A DNA stretch of 64,000 nucleotides, taken from the NCBI GenBank assembly GCA_030619685.1, contig JAUXAX010000004.1:1-64000 (forward strand), in the 5' to 3' direction. Positions 40,905-49,455 of this stretch are shown here, piece by piece. The notes under the pieces were generated by a model. That model made no database searches. It saw nothing but the letters and a program-made list of their open reading frames with translations, and was not told the origin of the DNA. Position numbers and translations under genes: made by a program. Source of the DNA: Dehalococcoidia bacterium. Its GTDB lineage: Bacteria > Chloroflexota > Dehalococcoidia > SZUA-161. Numbering within the stretch: position 1 is the first letter of the stretch; each line of letters opens with the position of its first letter.

Positions 40905-42299
40905 TCAGGAGAATACCCCAGCTTTCTTAAGCTCACGGAGCTTCTTCGATATTCCCTGTTCTTCTACGAAACGTGTAGTGTAATCTCCCTTTTTGAAGGA
41001 CTCGTCGTCCAGGGCTACCATATGAAATGGGATATTTGTCTTTGCCCCCTCGATGCGATATTCCCCAACAGCCCTCTTCATGGTCGAAATAGCTTCATCA
41101 CGATCCCTGCCCCAACTCAGTAGTTTAGCAATCAAAGAGTCATAGTAGAATGGCATGGCATATCCTGCATATACTCCACCATCAACTCTGACGCCAAAAC
41201 CGCCAGGGGGATCATAGGCTGTAATTTTGCCTGGGGCCGGCATGAAATTCATAAAAGGATCCTCAGCGTTAATCCTGCACTCTATGCTCCAACCATTAAG
41301 CTTTATGTCACTCTGGGTGTAGCCGAGCTCTTCACCAGCGGCAATCCTTATCTGTTCCTTAACCAGATTGATCCCGGTAAGAAGCTCGGTGAGGGGATGC
41401 TCCACCTGAAGTCGAGTATTACACTCATTGAAATAGTACTCACCGCTGTCCATGGAGTAAATAAACTCCACAGTCAGCGCGTTCACATAGTTCAGTATCC
41501 TGGCGATTTGAACCGCGGTAGCTCCCATTTTCTCCCTTAATTCGGGAGTCATTATGGGCGAAGGCGCCTCCTCGATAAGCTTCTGATACCTTCTTTGAAC
41601 GGAGCATTCACGATCGCTCACGTAAACGGTGTTGCCCTTCTTGTCTGCCAGAATCTGGAACTCTATGTGCTTTGCCCTGGCAACGTATTTCTCCAGATAG
41701 AAAGCTGGCATACCAAAAGCCTCGTTCCCCAACGATTTGGCGTACTGCATCGCCGCCTCCAACTCGTCCTGGCTTTTAGCCACTTTCATACCTATCCCCC
41801 CGCCGGCACCACTGGGTTTGACAATCACCGGATACCCGATGCTCTCCGCGATTTCGAAAGCCTGGGACATGGCACTCTCATCCTCGATAGCGCCATCAGA
41901 CCCCGGTGTAACGCGAACCCCTTTGCTCTTCATGAGATCACGAGCCCTATGCTTGGGCTTCGCCGCGTTCATGGATTTGCTGGGAGGACCGATAAACTCG
42001 ATACCACGAGCTTCGCAGGCCTCAACGAACTGAGGGTTCTCAGCTAAGAAACCATAGCCTGGATAAATGGCCTCAGCCTTAGACTGCTTGGCTATATCGA
42101 GTATCTTCTCCATGTTCAGGTAGCTGGCACTAGGCTCCGGGTCTCCTAGAGGATAGGCTTCATCAGCACTCTTTACGAACAAGGCTTCGGCATCTGCATC
42201 CGAGTAGACAGCAACTGACCCTATCCCCATCTCTCTGCATTCTCTCACTGCCCTCAAGGCAATCTCCCCCCGATTAGCGACCAGGATTTTCTTGAACAT
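40905..42299 (-). CDS. accC: Biotin carboxylase subunit of an acyl-CoA (or pyruvate) carboxylase
   Basis: The 464-residue ATP-grasp enzyme carboxylates biotin on its carrier using ATP and bicarbonate. Motifs are FKKILVANRGEIALRAVREC (residues 2-21), the glycine-rich lid PSGAGGGIGMKVAKS (about 162-176) and the catalytic VEFIYSMDSGEYYFNECNTR (about 273-292). It also ends with a normal biotin carboxylase C-domain. The adjacent single-domain biotin carrier and the two carboxyltransferases beyond the HicAB genes suggest propionyl- or acetyl-CoA carboxylation. Similar subunits occur in two-part pyruvate carboxylase, so the substrate is not certain. Confidence 0.9.
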   Translation of the reverse strand: MFKKILVANRGEIALRAVRECREMGIGSVAVYSDADAEALFVKSADEAYPLGDPEPSASYLNMEKILDIAKQSKAEAIYPGYGFLAENPQFVEACEARGIEFIGPPSKSMNAAKPKHRARDLMKSKGVRVTPGSDGAIEDESAMSQAFEIAESIGYPVIVKPSGAGGGIGMKVAKSQDELEAAMQYAKSLGNEAFGMPAFYLEKYVARAKHIEFQILADKKGNTVYVSDRECSVQRRYQKLIEEAPSPIMTPELREKMGATAVQIARILNYVNALTVEFIYSMDSGEYYFNECNTRLQVEHPLTELLTGINLVKEQIRIAAGEELGYTQSDIKLNGWSIECRINAEDPFMNFMPAPGKITAYDPPGGFGVRVDGGVYAGYAMPFYYDSLIAKLLSWGRDRDEAISTMKRAVGEYRIEGAKTNIPFHMVALDDESFKKGDYTTRFVEEQGISKKLRELKKAGVFS

Positions 42300-42336
42300 C
42301 GTTCTTTAACCTCTCTCCTTAAGGAGCATGAGCACC

Positions 42337-42561
42337 TTAATCTTCCTCGATAATAATCAAAACGTCTCCGGTTTCCACCGTCTGTCCTGCCTCAATCTTA
42401 ATCTCTACAACCGTGCCATCCACCGGTGATAATATTGGATTCTGCATCTTCATCGACTGCAAGATGCAGAGCTCACCGTCCTCCTCCACCTTGTCGCCAG
42501 CGCTGACGCTAACGCTGACTATCTTGCCCGGTATGGGAGCCTCAATTATCTCTTGAGCCAT
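42337..42561 (-). CDS. Biotin carboxyl carrier protein
   Basis: From the ATG at 42561 the product is 74 residues, the size of a bare biotinyl domain: MAQEIIEAPIPGKIVSVSVS, then ILQSMKMQNPILSPVDGTV, then GQTVETGDVLIII. The biotinylated lysine is in SMKM (consensus AMKM, with SMKM common in propionyl-type carriers). A longer frame reaching a TTG at 42624 adds residues unlike the family and is not used. It starts 37 bases upstream of the biotin carboxylase gene, on the same message. Promoter elements lie at 42639-42667. Confidence 0.9.
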   Translation of the reverse strand: MAQEIIEAPIPGKIVSVSVSAGDKVEEDGELCILQSMKMQNPILSPVDGTVVEIKIEAGQTVETGDVLIIIEED

Positions 42562-42638
42562 CTTCAGTTTGTTCTCCTTCCAGATTTGACCTTCTACTCT
42601 TATTCCCAAACTCACATCCCCCAAGGCAATTCCTGTCT

Positions 42639-42667
42639 AGTTTATACGCAGCGCCAGTTTGCGTCAA
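42639..42667 (-). promoter_or_regulatory. Candidate promoter for the biotin carrier/carboxylase pair
   Basis: On the minus strand TTGACG (42662-42667) is followed after 17 bases by TAAACT (42639-42644); TATAAA at 42641-42646 is an alternative -10 with 15-base spacing. It points away from the hicAB promoter, so the carboxylase pair does not need read-through from the carboxyltransferase genes. Confidence 0.45.
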
Positions 42668-42737
42668 GATTTGTACTCGGCACTAGTGGGTCATTTTCAA
42701 TTTTAATTAGATGATATACCATGAATAAAAAAACCTC

Positions 42738-42766
42738 TTGACAAATGGTATCAATAGTGATATCAT
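42738..42766 (+). promoter_or_regulatory. Strong promoter for hicAB
   Basis: TTGACA (42738-42743), a 17-base spacer and TATCAT (42761-42766) form a near-consensus promoter. Related dyad words overlap it (GATATACCAT at about 42713 and ATGGTATCA at about 42746, plus TGATATCAT), and could be the HicB operator. The first codon of HicA lies within about 5-17 bases of the -10, so the message may be leaderless or nearly so. Confidence 0.7.
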
Positions 42767-42770
42767 AGCG

Positions 42771-43049
42771 GTGAGTGAGAGAGTGAGTGAGAGGGGTTCC
42801 ATAGAAGAATTAGTCAAACAGTTAAGGAGGAATCCCAAGGGTGTTAAATTCGCTGTCATTCGTAGAGTCTGTGACCATTACTTTGGTGAAGCCCGGCAGA
42901 AGGGTAGCCATTATATATATAAAACACCGTGGCCGAGCGATCCCAGGGTAAACATACAGAACGATAAGGGCAAGGCAAAGGCATACCAAGTTAGACAGGT
43001 TATAAAAGCCATAGAAAGAAAGGAGAGCGAAGATGGTACAGGCAAATGA
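42771..43049 (+). CDS. hicA: HicA-family toxin
   Basis: HicA toxins are small mRNA interferases with a double-stranded-RNA-binding-like fold. From the GTG at 42771 the product is 92 residues: SIEELVKQLRRNPKGVKFAV is the N-terminal helix and strand, and KGSHYIYKTPWPSDPRVNIQ carries the conserved glycine-serine-histidine catalytic region. A basic tail follows, including KAYQVRQVIKAIE, the usual C-terminal helix. Any start before the promoter can be excluded; a GTG at 42783 is the alternative. The 3' end overlaps hicB by 17 bases, as is usual for this pair. Confidence 0.82.
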   Translation: MSERVSERGSIEELVKQLRRNPKGVKFAVIRRVCDHYFGEARQKGSHYIYKTPWPSDPRVNIQNDKGKAKAYQVRQVIKAIERKESEDGTGK

Positions 43050-43365
43050 CCACTATACATATCGGGTTTATTGGTCTGATGAGGATGAGGAATATGTTGG
43101 TCTATGTGCAGAGTTTCCTAGCCTGAGCTGGCTGGCTGAAACCCCAGAGGCGGCGTTTCAAGGCATACGTAATGTTGTGGCAGAAGTCGTTTTAGATATG
43201 CAGGCCAATGATGAACCTATCCCTGCACCACTTGCAACTAAGCGTTATTCAGGCAATTTCATGGTTCGCGTACCACCAGAGGTGCATCGAAGCCTTGCCA
43301 TACAAGCAGCGGAAGCCAACGTCAGTCTCAATCGACTCGTCAGTGCTAGGTTGACCACACCGTAA
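43033..43365 (+). CDS. hicB: HicB-family antitoxin
   Basis: The 110-residue antitoxin has an N-terminal partial RNase-H-like fold (YTYRVYWSDEDEEYVGLCAE, then FPSLSWLAETPEAAFQGIRN, about residues 8-47). A C-terminal ribbon-helix-helix domain follows (FMVRVPPEVHRSLAIQAAEA, then NVSLNRLVSARL, about 75-108) that should bind the promoter dyads and repress the operon. This is the HicB form with an Arc-type tail. It overlaps hicA, and a symmetrical hairpin follows the stop. Confidence 0.88.
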   Translation: MVQANDHYTYRVYWSDEDEEYVGLCAEFPSLSWLAETPEAAFQGIRNVVAEVVLDMQANDEPIPAPLATKRYSGNFMVRVPPEVHRSLAIQAAEANVSLNRLVSARLTTP

Positions 43366-43367
43366 AC

Positions 43368-43397
43368 GCCCATCCCTGAGCATTGCCAGGGATGGGC
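43368..43397. terminator. Hairpin between hicB and the carboxyltransferase gene
   Basis: GCCCATCCCTG and CAGGGATGGGC form a perfect 11-base stem with an eight-base loop, starting three bases after the hicB stop. No T-run follows on the plus strand. Because the genes converge here, it could stop transcription from both sides. Confidence 0.5.
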
Positions 43398-43437
43398 ACT
43401 TAGATCCCTTCCCTTGATCGAGCCGGCCCAGCGCCAA

Positions 43438-45036
43438 CTACAGAGGAATTAGGGAATGCTTCCTCCAAGGTCTTGCCGGTTCCAGCTTCTTGGACAGCCT
43501 GTTCAGCGTCTTCACCAGGATTGGTCTCGTTTTCCTGGGATCGATGATGTCGTCGGCCCCTTGAATACCTCCGAGATGATAAGGCGTGGCATATTTGTCA
43601 TGTATGTTCCCCATCAATTCCCGCCGCAGCTCCTCAGGATTCTTTGCAGCCTCTACCTCGGATTCGTAGAGTGCATCCGCCGCCCTCTCAAACCCCTCTA
43701 TTCTGATGTCGGCAGTAGGCCAGGCATATACCGCATCGCATCCCATACGCTCGGTGCCCATGACTAAACGGCCTGCGCCGTAGCATCTTCTTACATAGAC
43801 CGTGATCTTAGGCACCGTAGACTCGCAGATGGCGAATACCGGCTTAGCAGCATTCCTCTCTAACCCGTCCCTGCTTTGCTCCTGCTCCAGGCTCGGTAAG
43901 AACCCCGGAGTATCTACCAGGAAAATCAGCGGGATATTGAAGCAATCGCAAAATCTGATGAAACGCGCTTCTTTGTCCGAGCTGTTCACATCAACACAAC
44001 CATCCTCGACTGCAGGGTTATTGGCTACGATTCCTACCGTTTGCCCCGCTAGACGCGCAAAGCCTATTATCATATTGGGAGCGTAGAGCGCCTGCAACTC
44101 GAAGAGGTATCCCTTATCCACGATGGAGGAAATCACCTCGTGCATATCATATGCCTTGGATACATCCGTTGGCACAATATCTAGAAGCCGCTCATCGGTA
44201 CGCTCAGGATCGTCCCCCGTATCTACTATGGGTGGTTTCTCCCTCCAATTGGACGGTAGAAAACTGAGGAGTTCCCGGCAGTTGTCTATTGCTTCCTCGT
44301 CGCTGTCGACAAGCAAATCGTTGGAGCCTGTGACCTCGGAATGTAGCAGTGCTCCCCCGATCTCCTCTTCGGTTACATCAACGAAGGTAACTGCTTTCAA
44401 GATGGGGGGCGAGGCTACGGACATGAAGGCTATGTTCCTGCGCATAATGACGAAGTCGGCCATTATCGGGGAGTAGGCGGAACCAGCATAGCACGGACCC
44501 AGCATGAGGCTTATGTGAGGCACTACTCCTGACATCAGCGGTGGGTAGTACATAAACCCGCCCCCACCACCGACCGGGCTGCCTCGTACGGGCACTTTGA
44601 ATCCTGACCTGCCGAACAGGTCATGTATTCTGATGGCACCCGAATCAACCATCCCCACCATGGGAATGCCTTCCTCCATTGCTTTTTCCATTGCCCTGGC
44701 TACTTTGCTGTTCTGAATCGTAGACTGAGTGCCGGCCAGCACGGTGAAGTCATGGGAATAGGCATAAACGTTACGTCCGTTGACTTCGCCGTGGCCAACT
44801 ATCACAGCATCTCGTGGAAGCTCCCTGTCGTCGATATCGAAGCCGGTCTTCATCGGCTGCGTCCATATTCCTATCTCGTGGAAGGTTCCCGGATCGAAAA
44901 GCTTCCCCATCCTCTCCCAGGCTGTCAGCTTACCCCTGCCGTGTTGCTTTTCTATAGCAGCCTCATCGCCCCCGGGTTCCAGCCTTTTCCTTCGTTCCTC
45001 AAGCTCCTGAAGCTTTTTTCTCATATCGGCCATCAA
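43438..45036 (-). CDS. Acyl-CoA carboxylase carboxyltransferase subunit
   Basis: The 532-residue protein is a crotonase-fold carboxyltransferase of the methylmalonyl-/propionyl-CoA (PccB/MmdA) family, which moves CO2 from biotin to an acyl-CoA. Family features are the N-terminal KQHGRGKLTAWERMGKLFDP (about residues 30-49), the first oxyanion region VDSGAIRIHD (about 137-146), and the second-half LVDTPGFLPSLEQEQSRDG (about 380-398). It starts 12 bases after the second carboxyltransferase gene. Which substrate each takes is unclear; they may form a mixed complex or be two enzymes sharing one carrier. Confidence 0.92.
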   Translation of the reverse strand: MMADMRKKLQELEERRKRLEPGGDEAAIEKQHGRGKLTAWERMGKLFDPGTFHEIGIWTQPMKTGFDIDDRELPRDAVIVGHGEVNGRNVYAYSHDFTVLAGTQSTIQNSKVARAMEKAMEEGIPMVGMVDSGAIRIHDLFGRSGFKVPVRGSPVGGGGGFMYYPPLMSGVVPHISLMLGPCYAGSAYSPIMADFVIMRRNIAFMSVASPPILKAVTFVDVTEEEIGGALLHSEVTGSNDLLVDSDEEAIDNCRELLSFLPSNWREKPPIVDTGDDPERTDERLLDIVPTDVSKAYDMHEVISSIVDKGYLFELQALYAPNMIIGFARLAGQTVGIVANNPAVEDGCVDVNSSDKEARFIRFCDCFNIPLIFLVDTPGFLPSLEQEQSRDGLERNAAKPVFAICESTVPKITVYVRRCYGAGRLVMGTERMGCDAVYAWPTADIRIEGFERAADALYESEVEAAKNPEELRRELMGNIHDKYATPYHLGGIQGADDIIDPRKTRPILVKTLNRLSKKLEPARPWRKHSLIPL

Positions 45037-45048
45037 ATCCCTCCTGAA

Positions 45049-46593
45049 TCATAACCGTATGTTTTCGTGTTTGCGTTCCGGCCTTCCCTCCTGCCTCTTC
45101 GCCAGTGTCTTGAGTGCTTTTATGATGAAAGGCCTGGTATCCCTGGGGTCTATGAGCTCTTGCGCCCACTCACGCTCCAGCGACTTAAATTTCTGTTGCA
45201 TCTCTGCAACTCGTTGTTCTTGCCTCTTTTGTCTTTCTGTCTCATCCTCAATAGCCTGAAACTCCCTCTTGTAGATGATGGATACCGCGCCTTCTGCCCC
45301 CATCAGCCCACGCTGTACGGTAGGCCAGGCAACATCGAGGTCGCCGCCCAACGTCGTGCCCGGCATGGCTAGCTGCCCGCCTCCATAGAGCTTTCTTATA
45401 GCGATGGTGATCTGAGGCACAGTGGCCTCGACATTGGAGAACACCAGCTTGCATCCGTGTCTGATCAGACCTCTGGTCTCTTCATCAACGGCCGGCAAGA
45501 ATGCGGGGGTATCTGCAAGCCAGACCAGGGGTATATTGAATGCATCGCAGAATCTGGCAAACCGGGCCATCTTGTCCGCAGCATCCAGGGTCAAGGAGCC
45601 ACCCATGGCTTGAGGGTTGTTAGCTATAATTCCCACCGTTTGTCCCGCCAGCCGAACGAACCCTGTTATCAGGTTGTTTGCCCACTGGCGCTTCAGCTCG
45701 AAGAACTCCCCGTTGTCGGCTATCAGGGAAACCAACTTGTGCATACTGTATGGCTTTTCCGAATCGAAGGGAACCAGGCTCAAGAGCTCCTCTTCTCTGC
45801 GATTGGGGTCATCGCCAGTGTCGACAACAGGCGGTATTTCTGTATTATCGGATGGCAGGTAGCCTAGCAGCTCCCGGCAACTTTCCAGGCACTCCTCCTC
45901 ACTCTTAGCCGCCACATCGCAACAGCCGGTACGCCGGGAATGCACCGAGGGGTCACCAACCTCCTCTGCGGTTTTGTCCTCTGGAGGTGGCGCCACATGC
46001 ATGTAGCTGGTCTTCCTGACCATGAAGACGAAATCTGCCAGTGAAGCGGAGATCGCCATCTCGCCAACACACGGCCCCATCACCAATGAGATCTGGGGAA
46101 TCACTCCCGAAGCCATCGTCTGGAAGTAAACCATCGCTTCAGGGGAGTAGAAACGATAATACTGAATTGCATCCTGTACTCTAGACCCCTCGGAGTCGAT
46201 GATACCCACGATGGGGACTCTGGCATGTATGGCCTTTTCCATAACCATAGCAATCTTTCGGGCATGTATGTTGGCCAGTGTCCCACCCAGCACGGTGGCA
46301 TCCTGGGCCCATAGGTAGATAGGGCGGCCGTTTACATCACCGTACCCTACCGCAACGGCGTCTGCTGGAATATCCTTTTCGTCGATAGCAAACCCTGTAG
46401 CTAGCGGTGTTCCCCAAATATCAAGCTCCTGGAAGGTACCCGGATCCAGGAGCTTCTCGATTCTCTCACGTGCTGTTAGCTTTCCTTTCTCATGCTGCTT
46501 CTCTATCTCAGCAGCGCCACCCCCCTGCCTCAGCCCACTCCTCATTTCATCGATCTCAGCGAGCCTCTGCTTCATCAAGTCCAAATCTTCCAT
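45049..46593 (-). CDS. Acyl-CoA carboxylase carboxyltransferase subunit (second paralogue)
   Basis: This 514-residue protein is related to the carboxyltransferase just downstream but clearly diverged. It shows KQHEKGKLTARERIEKLLDP (about residues 31-50), a first active region IIDSEGSRVQDAIQYYRF (about 148-165) and LADTPAFLPAVDEETRGLIR (about 368-387). The oxyanion glycine pair seen in the classic family (GG at the first site) is replaced by EG in this copy. First gene of the minus-strand carboxyltransferase pair, opposite the hydrolase operon across a 149-base divergent region. Confidence 0.9.
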   Translation of the reverse strand: MEDLDLMKQRLAEIDEMRSGLRQGGGAAEIEKQHEKGKLTARERIEKLLDPGTFQELDIWGTPLATGFAIDEKDIPADAVAVGYGDVNGRPIYLWAQDATVLGGTLANIHARKIAMVMEKAIHARVPIVGIIDSEGSRVQDAIQYYRFYSPEAMVYFQTMASGVIPQISLVMGPCVGEMAISASLADFVFMVRKTSYMHVAPPPEDKTAEEVGDPSVHSRRTGCCDVAAKSEEECLESCRELLGYLPSDNTEIPPVVDTGDDPNRREEELLSLVPFDSEKPYSMHKLVSLIADNGEFFELKRQWANNLITGFVRLAGQTVGIIANNPQAMGGSLTLDAADKMARFARFCDAFNIPLVWLADTPAFLPAVDEETRGLIRHGCKLVFSNVEATVPQITIAIRKLYGGGQLAMPGTTLGGDLDVAWPTVQRGLMGAEGAVSIIYKREFQAIEDETERQKRQEQRVAEMQQKFKSLEREWAQELIDPRDTRPFIIKALKTLAKRQEGRPERKHENIRL

Positions 46594-46666
46594 GCTCCCT
46601 CCTTTACGGGCACAACAGAGAGATTTTAGACTCTGTAGGAACTACCGTCAAGTCTAGAAGCCAAGG

Positions 46667-46695
46667 TCGACTTCCCAGAATCCATAGGCTATAAT
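46667..46695 (+). promoter_or_regulatory. Candidate promoter for the hydrolase/radical SAM operon
   Basis: TCGACT (46667-46672) and TATAAT (46690-46695) are separated by 17 bases. The GTG start of the hydrolase lies about 48 bases downstream. Confidence 0.45.
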
Positions 46696-46742
46696 CTCCT
46701 GGGAAGTGCAATCGAGGGTGCTCTCGCCAGAAAGAGAAGACG

Positions 46743-47528
46743 GTGAATTCTGGATCGGTGGAAAGAGTTAGACTCGAGGTAGACGGCCTTCGCCTCGTGG
46801 CGGAGATTCACCTGCCTGGTGGCCAAGGGCCTCACCCCACGCTTTGTATCTGCCACGGCGTCCCGGCCCGAAGAACCCCAGACCCCGGAGACAGAGGCTA
46901 TCCCTTGCTTGCCGAGAGGTTTTGCAGTCAAGGGTTTGTTGTTCTCATCTTCAATTTCAGGGGCACGGGCGAGAGTGAGGGCAATTTCGACATATGCGGC
47001 TGGACGCGGGACTTGGAAGCGGCGATAGACTATCTGTGCCAGCACGATATGGTCGATAAATCACGGCTGTCGGTGATGGGATTCAGCGGCGGAGCGATAG
47101 CCTCGGTTTACTGCGCCGCGGGTGATAAAAGGATATCTTCAGTTGTCGCCTGTGCCTGTCCCGCCCGATTCTTCGACATCTCGGAGTTCAGCAGAATTGA
47201 GGAATTCCTGGAGCACTGTCGCCAGGTGGGCATAATCAGGGATAGCGACTTTCCACCATCCATCGATGAATGGGCTAAGGGCTTCGAAGAGATCAGCCCG
47301 CTCAAGAGGATACAAGAGATCGCCCCTCGACCGATTTTGATAATCCATGGCGACAGCGACCAGACCGTTGACCCCAGCCACGCTTGGGAGCTTTACCACA
47401 AGGCTGGAAAGCCCAAGGATATCGCTATCATCGAAGGCGGTGAGCACAAGCTGCGCCTCAGCGAGCCAGCAATGAGCACCGCTCTGTCCTGGCTGAAGAA
47501 GGTCAACGGCCTAGCTGAGAAGGGCTGA
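46743..47528 (+). CDS. Alpha/beta-fold hydrolase
   Basis: The 261-residue protein is a serine hydrolase. The nucleophile elbow is GFSGG (Ser about 115), the acid is in IHGDSDQTVDP (about 204-214) and the histidine is in GGEHKLR. The oxyanion strand CICHG (about 35-39) and NFRGTGESEG (about 71-80) fit the dienelactone-hydrolase/peptidase-like branch. The gene begins a three-gene operon: its TGA overlaps the ATG of the radical SAM gene (TGATG). The substrate is unknown; an esterase or acyl-transfer step on the radical SAM product is one idea. Confidence 0.88.
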   Translation: MNSGSVERVRLEVDGLRLVAEIHLPGGQGPHPTLCICHGVPARRTPDPGDRGYPLLAERFCSQGFVVLIFNFRGTGESEGNFDICGWTRDLEAAIDYLCQHDMVDKSRLSVMGFSGGAIASVYCAAGDKRISSVVACACPARFFDISEFSRIEEFLEHCRQVGIIRDSDFPPSIDEWAKGFEEISPLKRIQEIAPRPILIIHGDSDQTVDPSHAWELYHKAGKPKDIAIIEGGEHKLRLSEPAMSTALSWLKKVNGLAEKG

Positions 47529-49042
47529 TGCCTGCTGCAACAAGCTCGCCCCGAGAACAGGGCAAGGTACTTCTAGTCAATCCCAACCAGATGAAGCCAC
47601 CTGTAGCCCCTCTTGCGCTGGACTACCTCGCTCATGCCCTCAGGGAAAACCGCTTCCAGGTAGACATCCTCGACCTCTGCTTCTCAACCAACATCTCGCA
47701 CGAAATCGAGAGCTATTTTGCCCGTAACCAGGTACTGGCAGTAGCGGTCTCCCTGCGCAACGCCGACGACTCCTCCTTTGTCACCCAGGATTTCTGCATC
47801 ACCCGGTACAAAGAGGTAGTCGACCATCTAAAGGCACATACCTCAGCCCCCATAATCCTGGGTGGCTCCGGATTCTCGATCATGCCACAGGACGTCATGA
47901 GCCACTACGATCTCGACCTGGGGATTTGGGGGGAGGGCGAGTCATCACTGCCTCTGCTCGCCAGCAAGATCGCGGCAAAAGAGGATTACAGGGACGTGCC
48001 CGGCCTCGTATATCGGAGCCAGGGCGAGTTCCACAGCAATCGTGCAAAGTACCTCGATTTGAGTCGCATCCCCACACCCGAGCGAAGCGCAGTTGACAAC
48101 CGCCGCTATTTTGCCGAGGGCGGCATGGGCTGTATCGAGACCAAGAGGGGCTGCCCCAAAGAGTGCATATATTGTGTCGACCCCGTGGGCAAAGGGAAAA
48201 GGCTGCGCCTCCGTTCCCCTCAGAGCGTCGCCGATGAGATCGAAGCCCTGATCGAGCTGGGTATAGACCATCTCCATTTGTGCGACAGCGAGTTTAATAT
48301 CCCCGAGCAACATGCCCGCGAGGTAAGCCTGGAGATGGTCGAGCGGGGGCTGGGGGACAAGATCAGGTGGTATACCTATGCCAGTCCTGCGGGTTTTTCC
48401 CAAGAACTGGCGTCTTTGTTCAGAAGAGCAGGATGTGTCGGGATCAACTTCGGGGTGGACAGTGGCTGCGACCGCATGCTCCGCTCCCTGGGACGGGACT
48501 TCTCGGTGGAAGACCTAAGCCAAACGGCTGATGCCTGCCGCAAGGAGGGTATCGTATCCATGTACGACCTCCTTCTTGGCGGGCCGGACGAAACCAGGCA
48601 ATCGCTGAGGGAAACCATCGAAACCATGAAAAGGATCTCACCAAACAGGGTGGGGGCTCCCCTGGGGGTACGTGTTTTCCCACACACCAAATTGGCAGAG
48701 CTGGTTCGTAAGCAGGGTCCGCTGAACGAGAACCCCAGTTTGCATGGCTCTGTCTCGGGAAATGACAACTTCTTCGCCCCTATCTACTATATATCCTCAA
48801 GCCTGGGCTCGGATGCCTTTGAGTACCTCGCCGAACTTGTCGATGGCGACGAGCGCTTTTTCTTCTCCGGCACCGCGGCAGGTGCCGATAAGAACTACAA
48901 CTACAACGAGAACACTGTCCTGGTCAATGCAATCAAGGCGGGATACCGGGGAGCTTTCTGGGACATACTGAGGAGAATAGGCGAAGGACGCGCGGAAAGG
49001 GAGGTGGAAAGACGTGAAAATGAAGTTCAGCAGCACCGTTGA
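47528..49042 (+). CDS. B12-binding-domain radical SAM protein
   Basis: The 504-residue protein begins with a Rossmann-like segment typical of B12-dependent radical SAM enzymes (KVLLVNPN..PPVAPLALDY, about residues 13-32, and IILGGSGFSIMP, about 109-120). It lacks the DxHxxG cobalamin-histidine motif, as do many of this class. The 4Fe-4S motif is CPKECIYC (Cys 209, 213, 216), followed by a TIM-barrel domain with LCDSEFN and GVDSGCD. Relatives methylate unreactive carbons or rearrange rings. It overlaps both neighbours, a hydrolase and an SRPBCC protein, so the three probably act together. Product unknown. Confidence 0.88.
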   Translation: MPAATSSPREQGKVLLVNPNQMKPPVAPLALDYLAHALRENRFQVDILDLCFSTNISHEIESYFARNQVLAVAVSLRNADDSSFVTQDFCITRYKEVVDHLKAHTSAPIILGGSGFSIMPQDVMSHYDLDLGIWGEGESSLPLLASKIAAKEDYRDVPGLVYRSQGEFHSNRAKYLDLSRIPTPERSAVDNRRYFAEGGMGCIETKRGCPKECIYCVDPVGKGKRLRLRSPQSVADEIEALIELGIDHLHLCDSEFNIPEQHAREVSLEMVERGLGDKIRWYTYASPAGFSQELASLFRRAGCVGINFGVDSGCDRMLRSLGRDFSVEDLSQTADACRKEGIVSMYDLLLGGPDETRQSLRETIETMKRISPNRVGAPLGVRVFPHTKLAELVRKQGPLNENPSLHGSVSGNDNFFAPIYYISSSLGSDAFEYLAELVDGDERFFFSGTAAGADKNYNYNENTVLVNAIKAGYRGAFWDILRRIGEGRAEREVERRENEVQQHR

Positions 49043-49436
49043 GGTCGATGCCCCCCCAGAGAAGGTCTGGGCGTTAGTGAACGATCTTGAGGAGTGGCCC
49101 CAATGGATACCGTCCATAAAGAAGATCGAGAAGCTCTCTGAAGGTGCATTGGGAATCGGCTCGCAGATTCGTGTTACAGCCAAGTCTGCCATCACAGTCA
49201 AGTTGTTGATGACAATCACCGAATTCGTCCCCGGGCAGCACGCCGTCATGCGAGGAAAGGTCCTGGGCACCGAGCTGATACGCTACTACACTTTTGAACC
49301 CGTGGATCAGAGGACGAGGCTTACCGCCGGCGGCGAGGTCTCAGGACTCCTGGCTTTTTTGGTTCGCCGGGGTGGTCAAGCTCTGTCAGAGGAGATCGTG
49401 CAAGCAGCAAAAAGGAAGATCGAGGGAGAGCGCTGA
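49014..49436 (+). CDS. SRPBCC-family (polyketide cyclase-like) ligand-binding protein
   Basis: The 140-residue protein has the START/Bet v1-like helix-grip pattern: KFSSTVEVDAPPEKVWALVN (about residues 4-23), then DLEEWPQWIPSIKKIEKLSE (about 24-43). A series of strands follows (IRVTAKSAITVKLLMTITEF), ending in a long C-terminal helix (GGQALSEEIVQAAKRKIEGE). These domains bind hydrophobic ligands or act as cyclases. The GTG start lies inside the radical SAM gene with GGGAGG just upstream, so translation is coupled. The context suggests it holds or shapes a lipid-like product of the operon. Confidence 0.88.
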   Translation: MKMKFSSTVEVDAPPEKVWALVNDLEEWPQWIPSIKKIEKLSEGALGIGSQIRVTAKSAITVKLLMTITEFVPGQHAVMRGKVLGTELIRYYTFEPVDQRTRLTAGGEVSGLLAFLVRRGGQALSEEIVQAAKRKIEGER

Positions 49437-49455
49437 TCGAGAGATGCCGGATACC

